The translations under genes and the position numbers were made by a program. A DNA stretch of 14,066 bases, from NCBI GenBank assembly GCA_034428595.1, contig DAOUHO010000067.1:1-14066 (forward strand), read 5' to 3'. The notes under the pieces are model-generated. The model did not search any database, was not told where the DNA came from, and saw nothing but the letters and a program-made list of their open reading frames with translations. The DNA is from JAJECS01 sp034428595 (lineage in GTDB: Bacteria; Chloroflexota; UBA11872). Numbering within the stretch: position 1 is the first letter of the stretch; each line of letters starts with the position of its first letter. Of this stretch, positions 1 through 6,726 are shown piece by piece.

Positions 1-1008
1 GCCGACTTCCCGGACATCTACTACATCATATTGGACCAATATCCTCGTAGCGGATCACCGAAGTCATTCGACAACAGCGCCTTCATCCAAGAGTTGGAGG
101 GTCGTGGATTCTACGTCGACCCGAATGCGCGCAGCAACTACCCCCGAACTCAGTGGTCAATTGCGGCATCTTTGAATATGAAATACCCTGAAGTATATAA
201 TGAAGATCAGATTGCAGCATACGAGCTATTTCAATACGGGAACGAGCATGCACTGGGTCACATTGTAAAGGCCCTCGGTTATAAATACGTACATGTTTCA
301 TCCGGCTGGTACTTCACGAATACTAGCTCCATAGCTGATCTCGTTGTTTCTTTCGGGACGAGTGGCCACATGCTGTCTGAACCAACCGCCGACGATCCAT
401 GTGCGCTTGAAAGAATGCTGAATCTGTCCAATGAATTTGCGGTTGGATTCCTTCAAACAACTATGGCTGATAGATTTCTCCGCTTGAATTTGGAATGGGA
501 AGCGGCTTCGTGCACACACTATTGGCGACAGCCATCATTCGCTCTCGAGTGGATCGCCTTCATGAAGAGTGCCGGAAAGATTGGTGGTCCCAAGTTTGTT
601 TTTGCCCACCTCATCAAGCCGCACGAACCATATTCTTTCGATAGGTTCGGGAATATCTCTTGGGATCGGGAGGGATGGAGCAATGATCACGATCCAACGG
701 TGGAGTCGGCATTCTATGGTCAACTGCTCTGGCTGAATGGACAACTCCTCGAGATGATTGATGAAATACTCGCAGAATACAAAGAGCCTCCGATCATAGT
801 GATTGCGGGAGATCATGGGAGTCGCGACGGCGGATTTGGAGACCCGGCGGCTACCGAGATTCTTGCTGCTTATCTGTTACCGGATGGCGGAGAGACGGCG
901 ATATACCGCCATATCACGTCAGTGAACACGTTTAGATCGATTTTGAATTACTATTTTGGCCTGGGATTCGATATGTTGGAAGACAAGGTGTATTCGGTAT
1001 ATGAGTAA
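1..1008 (+). CDS. Sulfatase / alkaline-phosphatase-superfamily protein, 5'-truncated by the window edge
   Basis: The frame is open from base 1, so the true start lies outside the window; about 335 C-terminal residues are visible. The opening stretch, ending in an ILDQYPRSG-like segment, matches the start of the sulfatase-like domain of integral-membrane sulfatase/LtaS-type proteins, which usually follows several membrane helices (not seen here). SNYPRT with SIAASLN (about residues 45-58) fits the family's nucleophile region, Thr50 being the candidate. HLIKPHEPY (about 203-211) and GDHGSRDG (about 270-277) fit the His/Asp metal-binding motifs, and the NTFRSILNYYFG end is also typical. It probably acts outside the membrane on sulfated, phosphorylated or glycan substrates; the substrate is unknown. 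Base composition is far lower in GC than the other genes (22 of 60 bases G/C at 181-240, against 42 of 60 at 13561-13620), which suggests transfer. Family placement is firm, function is not. Confidence 0.8.
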   Translation, partial: ADFPDIYYIILDQYPRSGSPKSFDNSAFIQELEGRGFYVDPNARSNYPRTQWSIAASLNMKYPEVYNEDQIAAYELFQYGNEHALGHIVKALGYKYVHVSSGWYFTNTSSIADLVVSFGTSGHMLSEPTADDPCALERMLNLSNEFAVGFLQTTMADRFLRLNLEWEAASCTHYWRQPSFALEWIAFMKSAGKIGGPKFVFAHLIKPHEPYSFDRFGNISWDREGWSNDHDPTVESAFYGQLLWLNGQLLEMIDEILAEYKEPPIIVIAGDHGSRDGGFGDPAATEILAAYLLPDGGETAIYRHITSVNTFRSILNYYFGLGFDMLEDKVYSVYE

Positions 1009-1267
1009 GGCACCTGCTAGGCGAGATGCATTTCGGCTTCGGTTTAAAAGGCTGTGGACGTGACTGCGTTGCGGGGCGCGAGCAACTGATCAGGGCCCGG
1101 CGGAACAATGACGGACGCCGCGTGGGATGGGCGCGCTGACTTGTCTATCGGAAGGCGGTATGTGCTGACCATTTCGGGTCTTCGGTCTATGGCGAGGAAG
1201 TGTCCGGCGGATGCGCGGGTCCCAGACTAGGGTTGATGGGCGGAGGAGGCAGCGCAGCGGCGTCGGG
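1009..1267. other. Non-coding gap at the composition break
   Basis: These 259 bases lie between the AT-rich sulfatase gene and the first GC-rich gene. Open frames on either strand are short and rich in Arg, Pro and Ser, as expected of chance frames in GC-rich DNA. I see no tRNA, no clear terminator with a T run and no recognisable mobile-element remnant. A short GTTGC...GCAAC inverted repeat (1068-1086) is present but weak. Confidence 0.5.
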
Positions 1268-1570
1268 CTAGGCGCGGACGCGCCGGGGCTCGCTGCTGAA
1301 GCCATCCCGCATCGGGCGCTGTCCGCCGACTAGGCCGCGCCACAGCCAGGCGCGATGCGGCACCCCGTCATCATCCCGCTCCACCTCGATACGCACGCCT
1401 CGACCCCACATGGCGTCGCTGCCGTGCATCCGCGTGACCGTGGCCTCGAGCGCCAGCCGCAGATTGCCCACCGCGTCGTCGGAGTCGACCGGGACGGCAT
1501 GGCGACGGTTCGGATGCGCGTATAGCGCGTGTACCACGGCTTCCACGGCGGCATCGTCAAGTGCGGGCAT
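1268..1570 (-). CDS. Small uncharacterised protein (100 aa)
   Basis: I do not recognise a family. The frame has a natural protein-like composition: a short acidic helical N-terminus (MPALDDAAVEAVVHALYAH), a middle part with regular hydrophobic spacing (VGNLRLALEATVTRMHG), and a strand-like GVRIEVERDDDG followed by WLWRGLVGG. Most codons end in G or C as in neighbouring real genes, while overlapping frames give low-complexity Arg/Pro/Ser products. There is no signal peptide or membrane segment, so a soluble cytoplasmic protein is likely. No good Shine-Dalgarno sequence precedes the ATG at 1570. It is divergent from the Ldh_2 gene with 183 bp between the start codons. The gene is probable but its role is unknown. 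Confidence 0.5.
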   Translation of the reverse strand: MPALDDAAVEAVVHALYAHPNRRHAVPVDSDDAVGNLRLALEATVTRMHGSDAMWGRGVRIEVERDDDGVPHRAWLWRGLVGGQRPMRDGFSSEPRRVRA

Positions 1571-1753
1571 GTCGGTGTCCCAGTCGGATCAGCGGCGATG
1601 ATCGTAGCAACTGCGCGCGCCACCGTCGCTGCTCTCCGGTGGGGCGGAGATGGCCGGGCGAACGGTGCCGGTCTCCGCGCGTCGGCGTCCGAAGCCGATC
1701 CATGCTTGACGTACGATTCTGAGGCTCGCCGCATCTCCCGAATCGGCCACGCC

Positions 1754-2809
1754 ATGCCGCCTGACGAATATGCCCGTATCCCCGAAGCAGACCTTCGCAG
1801 CTTCGATCTGGCGCTGCTGCAGGGGCTGGGACTGAGCGCCGACCACGCTGGCATTTTGGCCGACAACCTCATCGCGGCCGACATGCGCGGCGTCCGCACG
1901 CATGGTCACGTCATGCTGCCGCGGTACTGCGACCGAATGCGGGACGGCTCCACAAGCACGACGACCCAACCGCGGATCATCAACGAGACGCCTGCGACGG
2001 TGCACGTGGACGGCGACCGCGCGCCGGGGGCCGTGGCGGGTCACTTCACCATGCAGGCGGTGATTCGGAAAGCCGGCGCCGGCGGGGCAGCCACCGGGTT
2101 CACCAAGGGGAGCAACCACTTCGGCGCAGCCGCCCACTTCGCCATGATGGCCCTGCCGCACCGGATGATCGGGTTTGCCGCCACCAATGCCGGCCCGACG
2201 ATGTTCCCCTTTGGCGGCCGCGAACGCATCGTGGGCAACAACCCCATCGCCTTTGCCATTCCCGCGGCTCGTAAGCGTCCCATCGTGTTGGACATGGCCA
2301 TGTCCGTGTCGGCCAACTCGCGCGTGATGATTGCCGAGCGGCTGGGACAGCGCGTTCCCGAAGGCTGGATCTTGGACCAACACGGCCAACCCTCCACGGA
2401 TCCGGCCGACATGGCCGACGGGGCCGGCGTATCGATCGGAGGGCCCAAGGGAATAGGCCTTTCGCAGGTCGTTGATCTCCTGGCGGGCGTGCTTGCCGGC
2501 GCCAGCTTTGGGCCGGATGTGCAGCTCCCGCGGCCCGACGGCACCCGAGGCGCCACCGGGCATTGGTTTCACGCCATCGACATCGCGGCCTTCATGCCGC
2601 CGGACGCGTTCACCGCCCTGGTCGATCAGCAAATCGGGCTATTCCACGACTGCGCCCGCGTGGAAGGCACGGCGCGCATCTTCGTGCCCGGCGAGATCGA
2701 GTGGGAGCGCTTCGATGAATCGCGCGAACTGGGTGTGCCGCTGCTGCCGTTTGTGGTCGATGACCTCAACGCGCAAGCCGGACAAACCGGCTCGTCCGAG
2801 CGACTCTAG
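1754..2809 (+). CDS. Ldh_2 family malate/L-lactate-type (2-hydroxyacid / ureidoglycolate-like) dehydrogenase
   Basis: The 351-residue product has the length and motif order of the Ldh_2 (YlbC/YiaK/MdhL) family, NAD(P)-dependent dehydrogenases that interconvert 2-hydroxy and 2-keto acids. ADMRGVRTHG (about 42-51) is the family's ADxRGxxSHG signature with the catalytic His at 50 (Ser replaced by Thr). KGSNHFGAA (118-126), GNNPIAFAIP (161-170), VLDMAMS (178-184) and GGPKGIGLSQVVDLLAGVL (229-247) follow in the expected order. The start at ATG 1754 is chosen because homologous proteins begin just before the RIPEADLR-like helix; the open frame extends upstream to 1529 but that part is low-complexity. 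No clear ribosome-binding site precedes it; TTG at 1706 is an in-frame alternative. Substrate (malate, lactate, ureidoglycolate, a sugar acid) cannot be told from sequence. Its stop overlaps the ispH stop, tail to tail. Confidence 0.9.
   Translation: MPPDEYARIPEADLRSFDLALLQGLGLSADHAGILADNLIAADMRGVRTHGHVMLPRYCDRMRDGSTSTTTQPRIINETPATVHVDGDRAPGAVAGHFTMQAVIRKAGAGGAATGFTKGSNHFGAAAHFAMMALPHRMIGFAATNAGPTMFPFGGRERIVGNNPIAFAIPAARKRPIVLDMAMSVSANSRVMIAERLGQRVPEGWILDQHGQPSTDPADMADGAGVSIGGPKGIGLSQVVDLLAGVLAGASFGPDVQLPRPDGTRGATGHWFHAIDIAAFMPPDAFTALVDQQIGLFHDCARVEGTARIFVPGEIEWERFDESRELGVPLLPFVVDDLNAQAGQTGSSERL
2806..2809. other. Shared CTAG: overlapping stop codons of two convergent genes
   Basis: The four bases CTAG contain TAG on the plus strand (2807-2809, end of the Ldh_2 gene) and TAG on the minus strand (2808-2806, end of ispH). 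The convergent genes thus overlap by 4 bp and leave no room for a separate terminator between them. Confidence 0.95.
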
Positions 2810-3705
2810 TTCTGCGCGTTTCCTCCGTTGGGAGCGGTGATCGCCGGCTCGTAGGCCTCCACGAACTCGATCACCTCGCGGGTCACCCGCGCCGGCGTTG
2901 AAGCCCCCGCGGTAATCCCCACGCGCTTCGTATCCACGAACCACTGCAGGTCGATCTCCGCGACCGTGTCCACCAGATACGCCGGCTTGCCCTTGATGTC
3001 ACGCACCACCTCGACCAGGCGCCGTGAGTTGGAGCTGCGCTCGCTTCCCACTACCAGCACCAGATCGCATTCATCGGCGGCCGCCACGGCCGCTTCTTGG
3101 CGATCCTGGGTAGCCAGGCAAATGTCGTTGTGCACCTCGGCGTCAGGATATTTGTCCAGAATGCTGGAGATGACGTCCTCGGTGTCCCACACGCTCAGCG
3201 TGGTTTGCGTCGTCACGGCGATGCGCTCCGCACCGAGATCGAGCTTGGCCACGTCGTCCGTCGACGAGACCAGGTGCACGTGGTCGGGCGCTTCGCCGAT
3301 CGCGCCTTCAGGCTCGGGATGTCCCGGCTTGCCCACGTAGATGATCTCGTAGCCCTTGTCGACCAGGTCGATGATCAGGTCGTGCGTCACATAGACGTCG
3401 GAGCAGGTGGCGTCGATCACGGTCAGCCCGCGATCCATCGCTCGCGACTTCACCGCCGGCGACACGCCGTGCGCCGTGAGGATCACCGTGCCGCTTTCGA
3501 TCTTCTCCAGCCCCGCAAACCGATCGTCGAGATCGATGAGTTTCACGTTGTATTGGGCCAGTTCCTGCACCACGTGGGCGTTGTGCACCAGATAGCCCAG
3601 CATGTACACGGGGCCCTCGTGCGTTTGACCGGCCTCTTGCGCTAGGCGGATGGCGTCCACGACGCCATGGCAGAAGCCCCGCGGCGTTATTCGCAGAACG
3701 TCCAT
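2806..3705 (-). CDS. ispH: 4-hydroxy-3-methylbut-2-enyl diphosphate reductase (IspH/LytB)
   Basis: IspH is the last enzyme of the MEP isoprenoid pathway: it reduces HMBPP to IPP and DMAPP with a [4Fe-4S] cluster. The 299-residue protein starts directly with the family N-terminus (DVLRITPRGFCHGV). All three cluster cysteines are present: Cys12 in GFCHGV, Cys101 in DATCSDV and Cys196 in NDICLATQDRQ. Substrate-pocket residues are also visible: His41 (LVHN), His79 (TAHG), His129 and Glu131 (GHPEPEG; most homologues have GHPEVEG), Thr168 (TTQTTLS), the SSNS motif (224-227) and Ser269 (GITAGAST). A G-rich stretch (GGGGGG) sits about 6 bases before the ATG and can serve as ribosome-binding site. It lies 44 bp downstream of the yyaL-like gene on the same strand, so co-transcription is likely. 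The protein ends without the long C-terminal extension seen in some IspH proteins. Confidence 0.97.
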   Translation of the reverse strand: MDVLRITPRGFCHGVVDAIRLAQEAGQTHEGPVYMLGYLVHNAHVVQELAQYNVKLIDLDDRFAGLEKIESGTVILTAHGVSPAVKSRAMDRGLTVIDATCSDVYVTHDLIIDLVDKGYEIIYVGKPGHPEPEGAIGEAPDHVHLVSSTDDVAKLDLGAERIAVTTQTTLSVWDTEDVISSILDKYPDAEVHNDICLATQDRQEAAVAAADECDLVLVVGSERSSNSRRLVEVVRDIKGKPAYLVDTVAEIDLQWFVDTKRVGITAGASTPARVTREVIEFVEAYEPAITAPNGGNAQN

Positions 3706-3749
3706 CGCAGCCCCCCGCTTCGCATTTGCCCCATCCTACCGGCCCGGCG

Positions 3750-5795
3750 TTATCCGGCCAGCTGCGCCGTGAGGCCGGCGGCGTCCGTGACCGGCAATTC
3801 GCAGGCGAAGTTGCGGCACACATAGGCCGTCGCCGCCCCATGTACCGCCGGCCGACCGACCAAAAGCGGCACCGTGGTCGACTCGGAAGGCGCTGCCGCC
3901 GCGACCACCTGGCGTGGGCGGTAGGCGTCGAACGCGGCGTCGATCAGCCCGCGCGTGCCGGGATCCTCGAGGTCGCCCACGATCGCAACCTCCTGGGCGC
4001 CCGAGAGCGCGAAATCGGCCGCGCACAGCCATTGTCCGAATCCGGTGGCATGCTCTCCGGCGAATCGCCCAACAAGCGGCAGCCCCTGCGCCACTGCGTC
4101 GGCGAATCTTGCATCGCCCGTCAGCGCGGCAAGCTGCGCCACCACCGTCGCCGCCATCGCGTTGCCCGACGGCGTGGCGTTGTCCTGCACGTCCTTCGGT
4201 CGGGTGATCAGCGTTTCGTGGTCCTCGCTGGTGTCGAAGAAGCCCCCCGCGGGATCGGCAAAGTGCGCCAGCATCGCATCCGCCAGCTCAACCGCCGCCT
4301 CGAACCACCTGGGATCGAACGTCGTCTGATAGAGCTCCACCAGACCGGATGCGAGGCACGCGTAGTCCTCCAAATAGCCATTCAGCTTGGCCTGCCCGTC
4401 GCGCCACGTGCGCCACAGTCGTCCGTTGGGACGGCGAAGCTCGCGCAGCGCAAACTCGCCCGCGCGCACCGCCATGTCGCGGTAGTCGCCGCGATCGAGC
4501 ACCCGCGCCGCGTCCGCCACCGCCGCCAGCATCAGACCGTTCCACGCCGTCAGCACCTTGTCGTCCAGACCGGGTCGAATGCGGCCCTCGCGCCGCTCGA
4601 ACAGCGTTGCCCGTCCCAGCGCCAGCCGCGCCTCGACCTCGGCGACCGCCAGACCGTGCATGGACGCCAGCACGTCGGCGTCGCGCACCCGCCGCAGGAT
4701 GGTCTTGCCCTCCCAGTTGCCGTTCGGCGACACGTCGTACGCATCCCGAAAGAGCGGCGCGTCGTCGCCCAACAGCTCATCCACCTCGGCCAGCGACCAG
4801 ACGAAGAACTTGCCTTCCTCGCCTTCCGAGTCGGCGTCCTGCGTGCTGAAGAACCCGCCGTCCGGGTGCGTCATCTCGCGCGCCACGTAGTCCAGCGTCG
4901 CTTCGACCACCTCCCGGTACTCAGACTTGCCCGTCACCTGCCAGGCGTGCAGATATACCCGCGCCAGCTGCGCGTTGTCGTACAGCATCTTTGCGAAAGG
5001 GGGCGCCAGCCACTCGGCGTCGACGCTGTAGCGGTGGAATCCGCCGCCGAGCTGGTCGTAGATCCCGCCGCGCGCCATCTTCGTCAGCGAACGCTCGACG
5101 ACGTCCAGCAGCAGACCTTCGCCTGTCGCCGCGTGCCGTCGCAGCAGGAACTCGAGGGCCATGGGCTGCGGGAATTTGGGCGCCGTGCCCCAGCCTCCAT
5201 GCTGCCGGTCGTGGCTGGCCGCCAGCACGCGGCTGGCCTGACGAAGCGTCAGTTCCGTGAGCTCGCTCGTCGACGCGCCCACTTGCACGCGCTGCAGCGC
5301 TTCCACGAGCTGCTTGGCGCCGTTGTCCAAGTCGTCGCGCCGAATCACCCACGCCTCATACACCTGCTCCAGCAACTGCAGGAACGACGGCATGCCGTAG
5401 CGCGGCTCGGGCGGGAAGTAGGTGCCGCCGTGGAACGGCCGCCCGTCGGGCATCAGGAACACGGTCATCGGCCAGCCCCCGTGCCCCGTAATTGCCGTAA
5501 CCGCGCCCATGTAGATCTGATCGAGGTCGGGCCGCTCCTCGCGGTCCACCTTGATCGACACGAAGTGCTCGTTCAGATAGGCCGCCGTGTCCTCGTCCTC
5601 GAACGACTCGTGCTCCATCACGTGGCACCAGTGGCAGGCCGCATAGCCGACGCTCAGGAAAATCGGCCGGTTCTCGTCGCGCGCCTTGGCCAGGGCCTCC
5701 GCGCCCCAGGGAAACCAATCCACCGGATTGTGCTGATGCTGCAAGAGATAGGGGCTGGACTCGGCGGCGAGGCGATTCGGCACGCGGGAACCCAT
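3750..5795 (-). CDS. YyaL-type DUF255 thioredoxin-domain protein (spermatogenesis-associated protein 20 family)
   Basis: The 681-residue protein has an N-terminal thioredoxin-like DUF255 domain (about 1-165) followed by a long (alpha/alpha)6-barrel-like part related to N-acylglucosamine 2-epimerases and glycosidases. Family hallmarks are NRLAAESSPYLLQH (7-20), NPVDWFPWG (23-31), the CxxC site ACHWCHVM (Cys54, Cys57), VDREERPDLD (83-92), GGWPMTVFL (106-114), GGWGTAPKFPQP (200-211), GGIYDQLGGGFHRYSVD (243-259) and QDADSEGEEGKFFVW (319-333). A late AYVCRNFACELPV segment is also typical. There is no signal peptide, so it is probably cytoplasmic. The family is widespread but its biochemical role is unsettled; redox or sugar-related roles have been suggested. 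Start at ATG 5795 is chosen from the family N-terminus (GTG 5783 is possible); the upstream extension to 5972 is Pro/Arg-rich and overlaps the SDR gene. Likely first gene of a yyaL-ispH unit. Confidence 0.93.
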   Translation of the reverse strand: MGSRVPNRLAAESSPYLLQHQHNPVDWFPWGAEALAKARDENRPIFLSVGYAACHWCHVMEHESFEDEDTAAYLNEHFVSIKVDREERPDLDQIYMGAVTAITGHGGWPMTVFLMPDGRPFHGGTYFPPEPRYGMPSFLQLLEQVYEAWVIRRDDLDNGAKQLVEALQRVQVGASTSELTELTLRQASRVLAASHDRQHGGWGTAPKFPQPMALEFLLRRHAATGEGLLLDVVERSLTKMARGGIYDQLGGGFHRYSVDAEWLAPPFAKMLYDNAQLARVYLHAWQVTGKSEYREVVEATLDYVAREMTHPDGGFFSTQDADSEGEEGKFFVWSLAEVDELLGDDAPLFRDAYDVSPNGNWEGKTILRRVRDADVLASMHGLAVAEVEARLALGRATLFERREGRIRPGLDDKVLTAWNGLMLAAVADAARVLDRGDYRDMAVRAGEFALRELRRPNGRLWRTWRDGQAKLNGYLEDYACLASGLVELYQTTFDPRWFEAAVELADAMLAHFADPAGGFFDTSEDHETLITRPKDVQDNATPSGNAMAATVVAQLAALTGDARFADAVAQGLPLVGRFAGEHATGFGQWLCAADFALSGAQEVAIVGDLEDPGTRGLIDAAFDAYRPRQVVAAAAPSESTTVPLLVGRPAVHGAATAYVCRNFACELPVTDAAGLTAQLAG

Positions 5796-5910
5796 CGGTG
5801 AGCCGCGCGGTGGTCCGGGCGGCCCCCGATTCTCACCCGGCGGCCGGCATGCCGCCAACGGTGGACGCGTACCATGCCTGTCCAACAGGCGGATCGAAGG
5901 AGTCTCTGCA
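5796..5910. promoter_or_regulatory. Divergent yyaL/SDR intergenic region with two inverted repeats
   Basis: This 115-bp gap must hold the promoters for both divergent genes. Two perfect inverted repeats are visible: GGCGGC / GCCGCC (5839-5844 and 5851-5856, 6-base spacer) and GCCTGT / ACAGGC (5876-5881 and 5885-5890, 3-base spacer). The second ends 5 bases before the SDR ribosome-binding site. They could be operator half-sites or mRNA hairpins. I cannot name a regulator, and no strong -35/-10 pair stands out. Confidence 0.4.
5896..5902 (+). promoter_or_regulatory. Ribosome-binding site of the SDR gene
   Basis: GAAGGAG is a strong Shine-Dalgarno sequence, 8 bases before ATG 5911. It fixes that start codon. 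Confidence 0.8.
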
Positions 5911-6672
5911 ATGACGCTTAGCGGCAAACGCGCCCTGGTAACCGGAGGCAGCCGCGGCGTCGGCGCCGCCACGGTCGAGATGCTGGCCGAGCGCGGCGCC
6001 TCCGTCGCCGTGAACTACGTGCGGTCGAAGGACCGGGCCGACGAGGTCGCGGAAAAGGCCCGCGACCACGGCGTCACCGCCGTTCCGATTGCGGCGGACG
6101 TGAGCTCGCCGGACGCGGCGCGGGCGCTCGTCGGCGACGCGGCCGACGCCCTGGGCGGCCTCGACATCCTGATCAACAACGCGGCGGTCACCCGCTTCAG
6201 CGACATCTTGAACCTCGACAGCGTGGACGACGAAGCCTGGGAGGTCATCTTCGCCACGAACGTCCAGGGTCTGTTCAACGTCACCCGCGCCGCCGCGCCG
6301 CACCTGCGTACTGGCGGCGCAGGCGTGGTGGTGAACGTGGGGTCCGTCGCCGGCATCAGCGACTCGGGCAGCTCGATCCCCTACTGCGCCTCGAAGGCGG
6401 CGGTGCACAGCCTCACCCGCACGCTCGCGCGGGCGCTGGCTCCCGACGTGCGGGTCAACTGCGTCGCGCCCGGCTTCATCAACACCGAGTGGCACTACGA
6501 CCACCCCGACCCGACGTACGCCGACACCAACCGTGAGCGCGCGCGCACCGGAACCTATCTCCAGCGCGTCTGCGAGCCGGAGGACGTGGCCGACGCGATC
6601 ATGGGATTCGTGGTCCACAACCGCCTCGCCACCGGCCAGGTGCTCATGGTCCACGGCGGAAAGCCGGTTTAG
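5911..6672 (+). CDS. Short-chain dehydrogenase/reductase (classical SDR, FabG-like)
   Basis: The 253-residue protein is a complete classical SDR, an NAD(P)-dependent Rossmann-fold oxidoreductase acting on hydroxyl/keto groups. The cofactor motif TGGSRGVG (11-18) follows the first strand; AADV (61-64) gives the adenine-ring Asp; NNAA is at 89-92. The catalytic tetrad is intact: Asn117, Ser145, Tyr158 and Lys162 (Tyr-Cys-Ala-Ser-Lys). RVNCVAPGFINTEW (181-194) is the usual Pro-Gly stretch after the active site. The C-terminal GQVLMVHGGKPV is a variant of the usual dGG ending. After the first strand come Val-Asn-Tyr-Val-Arg-Ser, so an NADP(H) preference is plausible but not proven. The start is fixed by GAAGGAG. 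It is divergent from yyaL and converges on the TIM-barrel gene. The substrate cannot be told; it may be a sugar or fatty-acid-like alcohol. Confidence 0.95.
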   Translation: MTLSGKRALVTGGSRGVGAATVEMLAERGASVAVNYVRSKDRADEVAEKARDHGVTAVPIAADVSSPDAARALVGDAADALGGLDILINNAAVTRFSDILNLDSVDDEAWEVIFATNVQGLFNVTRAAAPHLRTGGAGVVVNVGSVAGISDSGSSIPYCASKAAVHSLTRTLARALAPDVRVNCVAPGFINTEWHYDHPDPTYADTNRERARTGTYLQRVCEPEDVADAIMGFVVHNRLATGQVLMVHGGKPV

Positions 6673-6688
6673 GCGAAAGCCCTTCGGG

Positions 6689-6716
6689 GTAGGGCGGGTT
6701 TCAAACCTGCTCCCAC
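6689..6716. repeat. GC-rich dyad repeat between convergent genes (diverged copy)
   Basis: A stem GGGCGGGTTT (6692-6701) faces AAACCTGCTC (6703-6712), pairing throughout if two G-T wobbles are allowed. It is flanked by GTA and CCAC. The same layout (GTAGG, GGGCGGG, short loop, CCCGCCC-like arm, CAC) recurs at 11604-11633. It sits in the 54-bp gap between the SDR and TIM-barrel stop codons and may end transcription from both sides. Confidence 0.55.
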
Positions 6717-6726
6717 TCACTGCGGC

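Noticed and set aside
1706..1711. TTGACG as a -35 box for the Ldh_2 gene
   Set aside because: No acceptable -10 sequence lies 16-18 bases downstream (CCGCAT there), so it is not reported as a promoter.
1589..2632. A 347-codon open frame antisense to the Ldh_2 gene
   Set aside because: Gly/Arg/His/Val-rich with no motifs; the plus strand carries the complete Ldh_2 signature.
3726..5801. A 691-codon open frame on the plus strand, antisense to the YyaL-type gene
   Set aside because: Its product is dominated by Arg, His, Val and Gln without domain motifs, as expected opposite a GC-rich gene; the minus-strand gene has full family motifs.
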